Shown here piece by piece: positions 6,082-14,396 of a DNA stretch of 64,000 nucleotides. The stretch is taken from assembly GCA_017940565.1 (NCBI GenBank), contig JAGAYH010000005.1, positions 1-64,000 of the forward strand. The letters are read 5' to 3'. The notes under the pieces are model-generated. The model was given only the letters and a program-made list of their open reading frames with translations. It had not been told where the DNA came from and did no database searches. Source of the DNA: Bacteroidaceae bacterium (lineage in GTDB: Bacteria; Bacteroidota; Bacteroidia; Bacteroidales; Bacteroidaceae). Position numbers and translations under genes: made by a program. Position 1 is the stretch's first letter. Every line of letters starts with the position of its first letter.

Positions 6082-9024
6082 CTATCTGACCCGCACCACG
6101 CGATTGTTCATTATGAGCAGTCCTGTGGCATCGCGGCTGGCCTTGCGGCCGCTGATGTCGTAAACCAGAGTGGTGTCGGCCTCCTGTGCCGTCACCTTGG
6201 CGATGCCATCAGCCCCTTTTGTCGTAAGGACGAAAACGGTATAGCTGTAAGGCTTCAGAGGTAAACGGTTGCCCGGAGCCAACTGCTCCTCTACGGGAAC
6301 GAACTGTGTGGGATTTTCCGGGGTGTTGCGACCGTTCTGGACGCCGGAGAGCGAAATGGCCTTGACCTCTTTCACTTCGTCGAATCCCTTGAGCGACAGG
6401 AGCAGGTTGCGGTTGGTGTTGGAGTAGTTGACGGCATGGATGACAAGCGTGTCGCCAGCCTCGTTCTTGGTGACAGAGGCATCGAAATTGTTTCCGCTGA
6501 TTCTGGCGCTTACCAAGAGCGGCTGGTGGTAGGTGGCGGCCATTTGCTGGGCGTAGTAGGGCGGTTGCATCCATGTCTTTTCAGCATCGAAGAAGATTTG
6601 TCCCTGATCCCAGCCGTTGTCGTTCTGCATGTATGGCTGCAAGGCATTGGCCGGGCTGTCCATGGGCACGAAACCGTTGGTGCGGCGCACGATGCAGAGC
6701 ATTGTGGCGTGGGCCAGGGCGCGGGCCATGTCGTGGGTGTAGCCGTTCTCCTCGAAGATGACGCAACGCATGGTGGTCTCCGGATTCCAAGAGAGGAAAT
6801 ATTTTTGCATCTGTGTGATGACGCTTTCGGTGTTCTTGGCCTGTTCCGGCGTTTCGGTGAAGGGATGGTAATCCCAGTATGAAGCCTTGCCGTCAAGGGC
6901 GCGGAAGACATATTCCATGGTTGCCTTTTCGCCGGAGCGCCACCAGGCGGCAATGGCAAATTCAATGTCGGGATAGACGGGATGGATGGCGTTGTAGAGC
7001 GTCAGGAAGCGTTCTACGTAGTGCTGATATGCCGAGAGTTCCTTCGTGCCTATCATCTCCTCGTTGCCTATCTGGATGATGCGGGGCCGCCACTGCTTGA
7101 TTTCGTCCAACATGCGGATAACGTCTTCGGGATTGTCTTCCACATTGATGGAGAAAGCTGGCTCCGTTCCAATGAGACGGGCAAATTCCACAAACTCTGG
7201 AATGGCAAACCCGTTGGTAGAGTTCAGATACCAGAAGCCGTCGTATGGCTGTCGTTCGAGCCGGTTGCCGATCATGTTCTTGGTCAGATAGCCGGCTGCG
7301 TTAATCATGCAACCGCCGTAGCGCAGGAAAGTGAGCCGTTCGTCCTTGAAGGCTTGTGTCAGGTCGGAGCGGAAGGGATAGGAGTCGGAGGCGAGCAACA
7401 CCTGGTCTGCCCATACCGTGCCTTCTTCACCCAATTCGAGAACGTAACGCGCATTGGGGTCGGTGGCGTTGGGCACGAGGTCGGTGGTGAAACATTTCCA
7501 TTCGTCACCGATACCTTCCACCTTGCTACGGGCATATTCCTTGCTGCCGTCGGCGCTCTGCAGGGCTACTTGTATCTCGGAGACAGAACCATGCAGATAG
7601 AGCGTGTTGTGAAGTATAGAGTCTTTCACTACGCTGATTCCCCACTTGTTGAGCCCGCGGTTAGCCGCGCCGTCGCCTTTTTTGCCGCTAATGCCTTGTG
7701 CATATCGGCCGGTAAAGGGATTTTTGCTGTCGTGAGTATACGTGGCCGTTTCTCCTATGGCGTCCCACATGTTTGACAGCCCTATCGGCACAAGGATCAA
7801 GGGAACTTTCTGCCCGTCAATGGTGAAATTTCTGAAACTGGCCGAACCGCCATAACTGCGCAGGCCGACGAGGCCTTGCATGAGCGGAGTGGCTGTCTTG
7901 TCCTCATACTCGAACACCAGTGTGCCGTTGATGTAGCACTGGGCCGTCTTGCCGTCAAAGTCCACACGCATTTTGTTCCACTCGGTTGGCGTAAATGTCA
8001 GCGCCTGATTGGTGATAGATGTCCAGTTGTGCTCGTGTTTGCCGAAAACGAAAGTGCGGCTGTTGCCATTGAGGCTCACTTCATAGCCGTTGAAGGCATC
8101 GGCGCCAGTACCGGGATTGGACACGTCGAAGATGAAACCGGCAATGGGGCTGCCGCCTTCCATGCGCACTTCCACTTCAATGCTGCCTTTGCCGAGCAGG
8201 GCGTTGTCGTATATTATTTTCCCGTGCCGGGTGGTGGTGACGTTCAGCACGCCGTTGTCCAGCGTCCATATGGTGTCGTACTGCTTGAAGTTGGTCACGT
8301 CGCCGGCTTCACCCACGAAAGGATATTCCGTGCCGTCCACTTTCAGGTGGCGGAAACTGGCCGACCCGTTGACACTGCGCACACCCACCAGGTCGCCGCC
8401 GAGCGGACTGGATGCGTCGGTGTATTCGAACACCTTGGTATCGTTCACGTAGCAGGTGAATTTGGCCTCGTCAACGTCAACACGCAGTTTGTTCCATCCG
8501 TTCTGTGCCGCCAGGGTGACGGGCACATTGGTGATGCTCTGCCAGTTGTTCTGGTGTTTACCGAATACGAAGATGGCATCGTCGGCATCGAGACTGATTT
8601 CATAGCCGTTGAAGGCATCCATGCCTGCCGAGGGGCTCGACACTTCAAGAATCAGTCCTGCTATGGCCGTGGCACCGTCCAGACGGACTTCAACCTCCAC
8701 GCTCCCCTTGCGCAGGTGGGCGTTTTTGCTGATCAGTTTGCCGTGGGATGCGGCGGCCAGTTGCACGTAGTCGTCAGTGACTGACCAACGGCTGTCGTAG
8801 GCCGTAAAATCCTTAACATTCATTACCGGCATTTCCTCAAAGCCTTCGCCAAAAATACGTTGGTCGTAGAGTCCGCCATAGATTTCGTGATTAACATCTT
8901 CCGCTCCCGATCCATAGATGAGAGGGCTTACCTGCCCCACCACTTGAGAGGCATCGGCCACGACCGTTTGTCCGAACAACCAGCATGGCACACACATCAA
9001 AATCATTAATACAATCTGTTTCAT
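6082..9024 (-). CDS. GH51 alpha-L-arabinofuranosidase with duplicated inserted domains
   Basis: This 980-residue secreted enzyme (signal peptide about 1-19, ending CWLFGQ) is expected to release arabinose from arabinan or arabinoxylan side chains. The GH51 fold starts near residue 25 (SPLIYGSGAEDVNHEIYGG). It is then interrupted by two homologous LamG/DUF1080-like domains of about 150 residues (roughly 70-225 and 230-395), each with AFNGYE(I/V)SL, VFGKH..NW.SITN, WNK(L/M)RVD and GSASFR motifs. A carbohydrate-binding-like region and the catalytic barrel follow. Candidate acid/base Glu655 lies in QIGNEE and the nucleophile in IFEENG near residue 758. The C terminus ends LVYDISGRK...NNRVVRVR. 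It follows its regulator by 31 nt. Substrate is inferred from family. Confidence 0.88.
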   Translation of the reverse strand: MKQIVLMILMCVPCWLFGQTVVADASQVVGQVSPLIYGSGAEDVNHEIYGGLYDQRIFGEGFEEMPVMNVKDFTAYDSRWSVTDDYVQLAAASHGKLISKNAHLRKGSVEVEVRLDGATAIAGLILEVSSPSAGMDAFNGYEISLDADDAIFVFGKHQNNWQSITNVPVTLAAQNGWNKLRVDVDEAKFTCYVNDTKVFEYTDASSPLGGDLVGVRSVNGSASFRHLKVDGTEYPFVGEAGDVTNFKQYDTIWTLDNGVLNVTTTRHGKIIYDNALLGKGSIEVEVRMEGGSPIAGFIFDVSNPGTGADAFNGYEVSLNGNSRTFVFGKHEHNWTSITNQALTFTPTEWNKMRVDFDGKTAQCYINGTLVFEYEDKTATPLMQGLVGLRSYGGSASFRNFTIDGQKVPLILVPIGLSNMWDAIGETATYTHDSKNPFTGRYAQGISGKKGDGAANRGLNKWGISVVKDSILHNTLYLHGSVSEIQVALQSADGSKEYARSKVEGIGDEWKCFTTDLVPNATDPNARYVLELGEEGTVWADQVLLASDSYPFRSDLTQAFKDERLTFLRYGGCMINAAGYLTKNMIGNRLERQPYDGFWYLNSTNGFAIPEFVEFARLIGTEPAFSINVEDNPEDVIRMLDEIKQWRPRIIQIGNEEMIGTKELSAYQHYVERFLTLYNAIHPVYPDIEFAIAAWWRSGEKATMEYVFRALDGKASYWDYHPFTETPEQAKNTESVITQMQKYFLSWNPETTMRCVIFEENGYTHDMARALAHATMLCIVRRTNGFVPMDSPANALQPYMQNDNGWDQGQIFFDAEKTWMQPPYYAQQMAATYHQPLLVSARISGNNFDASVTKNEAGDTLVIHAVNYSNTNRNLLLSLKGFDEVKEVKAISLSGVQNGRNTPENPTQFVPVEEQLAPGNRLPLKPYSYTVFVLTTKGADGIAKVTAQEADTTLVYDISGRKASRDATGLLIMNNRVVRVR

Positions 9025-9055
9025 AATCCCTATGTTTTTTATTGTTCAATATCTA

Positions 9056-10033
9056 TTAAATGGATGACCTGATGACCAGTTGGCACGGGTTGTCCTGTAC
9101 CTGCTTCGCCGGTTTGCGCACCATGGCTGCCATGGTGCGTCCCATTTGGGTGAAGTCGGTGGACAGCGTGGTGATGCCGCCGGCCAGAATTTCTTTCAGA
9201 GGGGTGTCGTTGTAAGAGATGACGCCAAATTCGCGGCCGGCCTTGAAGCCTTGGTTTGCCGCCAGCTTCAGCAGCGTCACCAAATCGGTGTCGTCGGCCA
9301 CGATGAAAAGGTCTCCCTCGCTGATGACGCGTCCGCGGAGGCTGTTCAGATAATGACTCTTCAGCCCGCGCTCCTCGCAATAGCGTTTCATGCCGTAGTA
9401 GCGTTCATATGGTTCCTTGGCGTCGCTCTGCACCATATATAAAGAGGTATAGCGTGCCAACTTGGTTTCGCCGGAAACCAGGGCGTTGTATGTGTCGGCC
9501 TCGAAGTTCTGCACCACGCCGCCGAAACTCTCCTTCAGTTCCTGATGGCAGTGGTCGAGCAACAGCACGCGGCCCGACAGGCTGTCGAGCAGCGGTTTCA
9601 GTCCCTTGAACTTGCCCGGCATGAGCACGTAGGTGTCGTAGCTGCCGTTGGCCTCGCTCAGGAGCATCTCAAATACCTTGCGGTTGTAGTTGTGGAACTG
9701 GATGTTGTAGGTGTCATCTTCCTTCAGGCCGCCCACAAACGCATTGAATAGCCTCTGCTTGAAAGCGTTCATTTCATTAAACAATATGAAGATGTTCTTT
9801 TCCACCCGTGCGCTCAGTCCGGTCACGTAGTTGCCCTTTCCGGCGCACGACTGTACCAGGCCTTTGGCCTTCAGCTCTGACAATCCGGCAAACACTGTTT
9901 CGCGCGACACGTTGAACATCATGCGGAACTCGTTGACCGACGGCAGCCATTCGCCTTTTTCCAATGTGCCGTCGTTGATGCCGTTCAATACGTAATTTAC
10001 TATTTGCTTGTACTTTGTTCTGGCCCGTTTCAT
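9056..10033 (-). CDS. GntR-HTH/LacI-type sugar-responsive regulator (AraR-like)
   Basis: A 325-residue cytoplasmic transcription factor. Residues 1-70 form a GntR winged helix (YKQIVNYVLNGINDGTL, WLPSVNEFRMMFNVSRETV, GKGNYV). Residues 75-325 resemble a LacI/periplasmic-binding effector domain, ending with the typical FGVISYNDTPLKEILAGGIT and TTLSTDF...MGRTMAAMV. This architecture is that of AraR-type repressors relieved by arabinose or another sugar. It is the first gene of a two-gene unit with the GH51 enzyme, so it probably controls its own operon. A repeated ACTGGTACG motif covers the -33 position of its promoter. The ligand is inferred from context. Confidence 0.87.
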   Translation of the reverse strand: MKRARTKYKQIVNYVLNGINDGTLEKGEWLPSVNEFRMMFNVSRETVFAGLSELKAKGLVQSCAGKGNYVTGLSARVEKNIFILFNEMNAFKQRLFNAFVGGLKEDDTYNIQFHNYNRKVFEMLLSEANGSYDTYVLMPGKFKGLKPLLDSLSGRVLLLDHCHQELKESFGGVVQNFEADTYNALVSGETKLARYTSLYMVQSDAKEPYERYYGMKRYCEERGLKSHYLNSLRGRVISEGDLFIVADDTDLVTLLKLAANQGFKAGREFGVISYNDTPLKEILAGGITTLSTDFTQMGRTMAAMVRKPAKQVQDNPCQLVIRSSI

Positions 10034-10056
10034 TGCTTAATATGAATTTGATGCTG

Positions 10057-10064
10057 CAAATATA
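10057..10064 (-). promoter_or_regulatory. -7 box of the gntR-GH51 operon
   Basis: On the minus strand this reads TATATTTG, a match to TAnnTTTG, 24 nt before the regulator ATG. The usual -33 position (about 10084-10088) falls inside the candidate operator. Confidence 0.65.
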
Positions 10065-10078
10065 TGATTAAAATCCGA

Positions 10079-10098
10079 ACTGGTACGTACTGGTACGG
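10079..10098. promoter_or_regulatory. Candidate operator of the GntR/LacI-type regulator
   Basis: Two direct copies ACTGGTACG-T-ACTGGTACG lie end to end, with the self-complementary GTACGTAC at their junction. They overlap the -33 region of the operon promoter. This placement suits repression by the protein encoded at once downstream. Confidence 0.5.
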
Positions 10099-10219
10099 AT
10101 TTTTTTTTGTTGTTTTTGCCCGTTTTTTTTGTTTTCAAAGCTTTCAACCGGCTCTAGTGAGTGAAATCGCAACTCCGTTTCCCGCGAAGTTGCGATTTTG
10201 TTAACTAAACACACCCTTT

Positions 10220-10340
10220 GCAATCCGTTGTAAATCACCCGTTCTGAAAACGGTAAAACAGAAGCGGCGTTTCGAATTTTCGAAACGCCGCTTCTGCGCG
10301 CCGAAGTCCGACTTCAAAAATCCGAAGTGCGGCTCCGGGG
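10220..10340 (+). repeat. Family 1 dispersed palindromic repeat, copy A
   Basis: The core at 10259-10296 is a perfect inverted repeat with 18-nt arms (CAGAAGCGGCGTTTCGAA) and a 2-nt centre. A second small palindrome, GAAGTC-C-GACTTC, follows at 10303-10315. The left flank (CAATCCGTTG...AAAACAG) and right flank (GCGCGCCGAAGTCC) match copies C, D and E. It has the same orientation as B and E. Confidence 0.8.
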
Positions 10341-10376
10341 TTCTGATACTAACATTGGCGTGTCAAAAGCGTTAAA

Positions 10377-10871
10377 TCAGCGGTTGCGGGTGAACGTGTG
10401 GTTGCACTTGCGGCAGCGGTACATGTCGCGCTCCGTGGTGCGGAAGGAGAAGAAGAACACGGCGCCGAAGAAGGCTATGAACGGGATGGCGGCCCACAGA
10501 TAATCGGTCTTGTAAAAGAAAAGGAAGGCGAGTATCAGGACAATGAGCAGGACGAGGGGTCCCCACGGCCGGCGGCGTTCCTTGACCACGGTGTGCTCCA
10601 CGTCGTCGCTGCCGCATTCGGGACACCAGGGCACGAACTGGCGGTGGGCCTCTTCGACGGGCTTCACCAGTGCCAGGGCGCGCTCGTAGTCCGATTCGTT
10701 CACACGTACTTCGATGCCGGGCAGATTGCCGCCGTGGGCCCCATAGGAATAGGCCGTGTCGTTGCGTTCGTCGTGGAGACGGCAGGCGATGCCTTCCTTC
10801 TCAAGCAGTGAGCTCACTTCGTCGGCGTAAAACTCGTTGTCGCAGTGGAGCAGAACTTTGGTGTATTCCAT
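10377..10871 (-). CDS. DUF2007 signal-transducing protein with membrane hairpin and split zinc ribbon
   Basis: A 164-residue protein. Residues 1-70 match the DUF2007 (putative prokaryotic signal-transducing protein) pattern: LLHCDNEFYADEVSSLLEKE and GIACRL..., then GIEVRVNESDYERALALV. It continues with CPECGSDDVEH (residues about 83-94), two adjacent hydrophobic helices (about 107-145), then YRCRKCNHTFTRNR at the C terminus. The two CxxC pairs could form one zinc ribbon in the cytoplasm that brackets a membrane hairpin. It is the last gene of the run from 14308, 24 nt after the metallo-hydrolase. Function is unknown. Confidence 0.7.
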   Translation of the reverse strand: MEYTKVLLHCDNEFYADEVSSLLEKEGIACRLHDERNDTAYSYGAHGGNLPGIEVRVNESDYERALALVKPVEEAHRQFVPWCPECGSDDVEHTVVKERRRPWGPLVLLIVLILAFLFFYKTDYLWAAIPFIAFFGAVFFFSFRTTERDMYRCRKCNHTFTRNR

Positions 10872-10895
10872 GACTTGATACGGGTGTTTGACGAT

Positions 10896-11687
10896 TTATT
10901 CGTAGTGACGGATTCTCACGTCGATGCCGTCGTCCTTGAGGAGGGCGGGGAGCTTGGTCACGTCGGTTTGGCCGTAGTGGTAGGGGAAGAGCACTTTGGG
11001 ACGAATCACCCGGGCGGCTTTCGTGAGTTGGTCGGGTGTCATCGTGTAAGGCTGGTTGCAGGGCAGGAAGGCGATGTCGATGTCCTTCATCGCCGTCATC
11101 TCGGGGATGTCCTCCGTGTCGCCGGCCACGTAGATGCGCAGCCCGTCAAGGGTGAGCACGTAGCCGTTGTCGCGTCCTTTGGGGTGGAACTGGGTGTGGC
11201 CCTCGGTGGTGTTGTAGGCCGGCACGGCCTCCACCCGGATGTCGTCGGCCAGCGCCATTGAGTCGCCGTTGGCCATCACCTCTCCGTAGCCCAGCATGTC
11301 GGCGCAGCGCCGGTTGGTGATGAGCCGTGTGCCCTCGGCGGTGAGTGTGGCTATGGCCTCCTTGTCAAAGTGGTCGAAGTGTTCGTGGGTCACGAAAATG
11401 TAGTCGGCCTTCGGCATGGCGGTGTAGTCTATGGCGCGCTGCTCCAGTTTGCCCGCCGGGTCAATCTGAATTTCCTTGCCGTCGTATTCCACGCGGATGC
11501 TGGCGTGCACCAGGGCATGGAATGTAACTGTATGGCCGTTTTTTGTGGCAAACGTGTCGGTCTCGTAACCGTTGTCGGCCGACGTCATCTCCTGCTCTTG
11601 CTTCACGGTGTCGTTCCCCTTCTGTGCCGCCTGACTGCAGGCGGTGAGTCCTAAACTGGACAAAAGGCATAAAAAAAGTTTCTTCAT
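10896..11687 (-). CDS. Metallo-beta-lactamase-fold hydrolase, lipoprotein
   Basis: A 263-residue protein with a lipoprotein signal (LGLTAC, Cys17), so it is probably anchored in the envelope. The core is an UlaG/UPF0173-type metallo-beta-lactamase fold with metal motif VTHEHFDHFDKEA (HxHxDH, residues about 100), a second metal block in YVAGDTEDIPE, and FPYHYGQTD near the C terminus. Family members are metal-dependent hydrolases of unclear physiological substrate. Lipidation is less usual for this family, whose members are mostly cytosolic. It lies between the YifB gene and the DUF2007 gene with short gaps, suggesting co-transcription. Confidence 0.8.
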   Translation of the reverse strand: MKKLFLCLLSSLGLTACSQAAQKGNDTVKQEQEMTSADNGYETDTFATKNGHTVTFHALVHASIRVEYDGKEIQIDPAGKLEQRAIDYTAMPKADYIFVTHEHFDHFDKEAIATLTAEGTRLITNRRCADMLGYGEVMANGDSMALADDIRVEAVPAYNTTEGHTQFHPKGRDNGYVLTLDGLRIYVAGDTEDIPEMTAMKDIDIAFLPCNQPYTMTPDQLTKAARVIRPKVLFPYHYGQTDVTKLPALLKDDGIDVRIRHYE

Positions 11688-11729
11688 GGGCGTATTGGTT
11701 TCATGTTATAACATTCTGATATGTCAGGT

Positions 11730-13268
11730 TTATTCTCCCCACGAGGAGCGGTCGAGGTTGCGGTAGCCTACGGCCTCGCTGATGTGTTGGCGCGTGATGG
11801 GCTCGCTGCCGTCGAGGTCGGCGATGGTGCGGGCCACCTTGAGGATTTTCTCGTAGGCGCGGGCGGAGAGGTCGAGGCGTGTCATGGCCATGTCGAGAAT
11901 GCGGGCGCCTTCGGCGTCGGGCTCGGCAAAGATGTGGACGAGTTTGCTCGACATCTGGGCGTTGCAGTGCACGTTTGGCACATCCTTGAAGCGTCGGGTC
12001 TGCACCTCACGGGCCCTGATGACCCGCTGGCGGATGGTGGCGCTGCTCTCGCCCGTTGGCGCTTCGGAGAGGTCTTTGAAAGGTACGGGCACGACCTCGC
12101 ACTGCAGGTCGATGCGGTCGAGCAGGGGCCCGCTGATTTTGCTCAGGTAGCGTTGCACTTGTCCGGGATTGCAGTCGCAGCGGTGGGTGGGATGGTTGTA
12201 ATAGCCGCAGGGACAGGGGTTCATGGCTGCCACGAGCATGACGCTGCAGGGCAGTTGGATGTTGTATTTGGCGCGGCTGATGGTGATGACACGGTCTTCG
12301 AGCGGCTGACGCAGGGTTTCAAGGGCGGCGCGGCTGAACTCGGGCAGTTCGTCGAGGAAGAGCACGCCGTTGTGGGCCAGCGATATTTCGCCTGGCTGGA
12401 AAGTGGTTCCGCCGCCGATGAGGGCGACGTCGCTGATGGTGTGGTGAGGGCTGCGGAAGGGGCGTTTGGCTATGAGGGAAACGCCCGAGGGCAGTATGCC
12501 TGCGACGGAATGGATTTGGGTGGTCTCGAGGCTTTCGGCCAGTGTGAGCGGCGGCAAGATGGACGGCAGGCGTTTGGCCATCATTGACTTACCGCAACCC
12601 GGACTGCCGACGAGAAGCAGGTTGTGCCCGCCGGCGGCGGCCACTTCGAAGGCGCGTTTCACGTTTTCCTGACCGCGCACCTCGCTGAAGTCGGCATCGT
12701 ATTTTTCCTGATTGGCGTAGAACTCGGCGCGGGTGTCCACCTCGGTAGGCTGCAGGCAGGGCTTGCCGTTGAGGAAATCGACCACTTCGGCCAGATGGTG
12801 GGCTCCATAGACCTGCAGACGGTCAACCACAGCGGCTTCGCGCACATTCTCTGCCGGCACGATGAGGGTCTCGAAACCCTGTTTCCTTGCTTCGATGGCC
12901 ACTGGCAGACAGCCGCGCACGGGGCGGAGCGTGCCGTCGAGTCCCAGTTCGCCCACGAGGAGCGTTTTCTTGAACAGGGTGGTCTGTATCATCTTGGCGC
13001 AGGCCAGAATGGCAATGGCGAAGGGCAGGTCATAGCCTGTGCCTTCCTTGCGCAGGTTGGCCGGTGCCATGTTGATGATCATGGACATGGCCGGTTTCTT
13101 GTAACCACTGTTGATGATGGCGCTCATTACACGGCTGTAGCTTTCACGCACGGCTGCATCGGGCAGGCCGGAGATGGTGATTTTGTCGCCCGGAAACGAG
13201 TTTAACTCTATCTCCACGACAGTGGCCACAAGGCCGTTGACGGCGGCGCTGAAGAGATGTACGAGCAT
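11730..13268 (-). CDS. YifB/ComM-family Mg-chelatase-like AAA+ ATPase
   Basis: A 512-residue cytoplasmic ATPase. It has an N-terminal ChlI/Lon-protease-like domain (residues 20-150), a central Mg_chelatase AAA+ module with Walker A GSPGCGKSMMAKRLP (near 219) and Walker B VLFLDELPEF (near 300), and a C-terminal Mg_chelatase_C helical domain ending SEAVGYRNLDR. In naturally transformable bacteria ComM is a hexameric helicase that drives branch migration of integrating DNA. Its role in Bacteroidota is less established. It lies 14 nt after the TlpA-like gene. Confidence 0.92.
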   Translation of the reverse strand: MLVHLFSAAVNGLVATVVEIELNSFPGDKITISGLPDAAVRESYSRVMSAIINSGYKKPAMSMIINMAPANLRKEGTGYDLPFAIAILACAKMIQTTLFKKTLLVGELGLDGTLRPVRGCLPVAIEARKQGFETLIVPAENVREAAVVDRLQVYGAHHLAEVVDFLNGKPCLQPTEVDTRAEFYANQEKYDADFSEVRGQENVKRAFEVAAAGGHNLLLVGSPGCGKSMMAKRLPSILPPLTLAESLETTQIHSVAGILPSGVSLIAKRPFRSPHHTISDVALIGGGTTFQPGEISLAHNGVLFLDELPEFSRAALETLRQPLEDRVITISRAKYNIQLPCSVMLVAAMNPCPCGYYNHPTHRCDCNPGQVQRYLSKISGPLLDRIDLQCEVVPVPFKDLSEAPTGESSATIRQRVIRAREVQTRRFKDVPNVHCNAQMSSKLVHIFAEPDAEGARILDMAMTRLDLSARAYEKILKVARTIADLDGSEPITRQHISEAVGYRNLDRSSWGE

Positions 13269-13282
13269 ATTCTTCTTCTTTG

Positions 13283-14308
13283 TCAGTCTTTGTTTTTAAT
13301 ACCTAAACGTTCCAGTTCCTTTCCCAATGCTTCCTCGTTGAGGTCGCGGGCAATGACGGTGCCGGCCGTATCAACCAATATGGCGCTGGGCACGTCGCGC
13401 ACGCCGAACGAGCGGACCAGGGGCGAGTTCCACTCCTGCCGGTCGCAAACAATGTGGCCTCTCAGACTGTCGTGCTTTATGGTCTGATGCAGGGCGGCGG
13501 TGTCGGCGTCCAGACAGATGTTGAGGGCCTGCAGCCGGTCAGGGTGTTTCTTGAGGTATTGGGCAACATGGATTACGGGATATTTCATGTCGGCGCTCCA
13601 CATGGCCCAGAACCAAATGACGAGGTTCTTGCCGCGGAAGGTTTTGTCTGTCACGCTGTCGCCTTTCTCCGTGACAGCACTGAAGGATGGCAAGGGTCTT
13701 CCGGGGGCGCACTGGGCCAATTGGGAGAGTTGGGCACGGAGGCTTTTGGTTATGGTGCGGTGGGGCGCCGCTTTCATCATGAGTTTCAGCAGACGTTCCG
13801 CCCTGGCATAGTCAATGTCGCGGGTGGCGAGAAAATAGCGTTGCAGCAGGGCAACGGAAGCAAACGAGGCGGGGTGGTTGCGTATGAACTCCTCGGCCCG
13901 GCTTTGTCCGGCCTGTATGCCTTGTTTGCCGAGGCTTTTGCGGAAGTCGCTCAGCAGCTCGTTGTCCTCCAGTCCGCCTATGCGGGTTTCCAGCAGGTTG
14001 TTGGCGTCGCCCTTGATGGTGGTGGTCTTCCCGGGAGCCACGATTACCTGCATTTGCATGAAGTTGGGATATTGGATGGTAAGCACCAGGGTGTCGGTTA
14101 TGGGGCGTGAGTAGCGGAAACGGCCTTCGTCCACATGCACGGTGTCGAACCCCTGCCACGTGGGGTCTGTGCTGTAAACGTAGAAATCGCCGCTCTGCAG
14201 GTGCCGGAAGTGGCCTTTGAGCGTGAAGGGCCGGTCGCTGCTTCCGCACGCCGTCAGCAGGATCAGGGCGGGCAGGCTTTTGAGGAGCGTCAGGAGGAAA
14301 CGTTTCAT
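13283..14308 (-). CDS. TlpA-like thioredoxin-fold lipoprotein lacking the CxxC motif
   Basis: A 341-residue envelope lipoprotein (MKRFLLTLLKSLPALILLTA then Cys21). An N-terminal DUF4369-like beta domain (FTLKGHFRHLQSGDFYVYS) precedes a helical linker and a C-terminal AhpC/TSA thioredoxin fold (VTDKTFRGKNLVIWFWAMWS, FGVRDVPSAILVDTAGTVI). Family members are thiol-disulfide oxidoreductases with WCxxC at the start of the first helix. Here that site reads WSADM, with both cysteines absent. Redox activity is therefore doubtful and a binding or chaperone role is possible. The start at 14308 is chosen because it gives the signal peptide directly. It heads the run to yifB, the metallo-hydrolase and DUF2007. 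Confidence 0.82.
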   Translation of the reverse strand: MKRFLLTLLKSLPALILLTACGSSDRPFTLKGHFRHLQSGDFYVYSTDPTWQGFDTVHVDEGRFRYSRPITDTLVLTIQYPNFMQMQVIVAPGKTTTIKGDANNLLETRIGGLEDNELLSDFRKSLGKQGIQAGQSRAEEFIRNHPASFASVALLQRYFLATRDIDYARAERLLKLMMKAAPHRTITKSLRAQLSQLAQCAPGRPLPSFSAVTEKGDSVTDKTFRGKNLVIWFWAMWSADMKYPVIHVAQYLKKHPDRLQALNICLDADTAALHQTIKHDSLRGHIVCDRQEWNSPLVRSFGVRDVPSAILVDTAGTVIARDLNEEALGKELERLGIKNKD

Positions 14309-14335
14309 TGTGTGCATTTGCCGTTTATAAATCAG

Positions 14336-14369
14336 CAGGGGCCCGTTGTCTGTGTGCAACGGGCCCCTG
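14336..14369. terminator. Strong hairpin after the TPR lipoprotein gene
   Basis: CAGGGGCCCGTTG (14336-14348) pairs perfectly with CAACGGGCCCCTG (14357-14369) around an 8-nt loop. It begins 28 nt past the stop of the TPR gene on the minus strand. The T run after it is short (ATTTAT), so it may terminate only partly or act as a processing site before the TlpA-like gene. Confidence 0.5.
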
Positions 14370-14396
14370 TCGTGTTCAGCTTCTTGGGGCTATGGC

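Larger units (their letters stand above)
10034..10376. other. Intergenic region with operon promoter and a family 1 repeat
   Basis: No gene is seen here. It holds the -7 box and candidate operator of the gntR-GH51 operon, a T-rich stretch, and a family 1 palindromic repeat at 10220-10340 that lies just past the stop of the DUF2007 gene. Confidence 0.7.

Noticed and set aside
10220..10340. Family 1 hairpins as ordinary rho-independent terminators
   Set aside because: The stems lack a following T run. The flanks are conserved well beyond the stem, and copy D lies between divergent promoters where a terminator is not needed.
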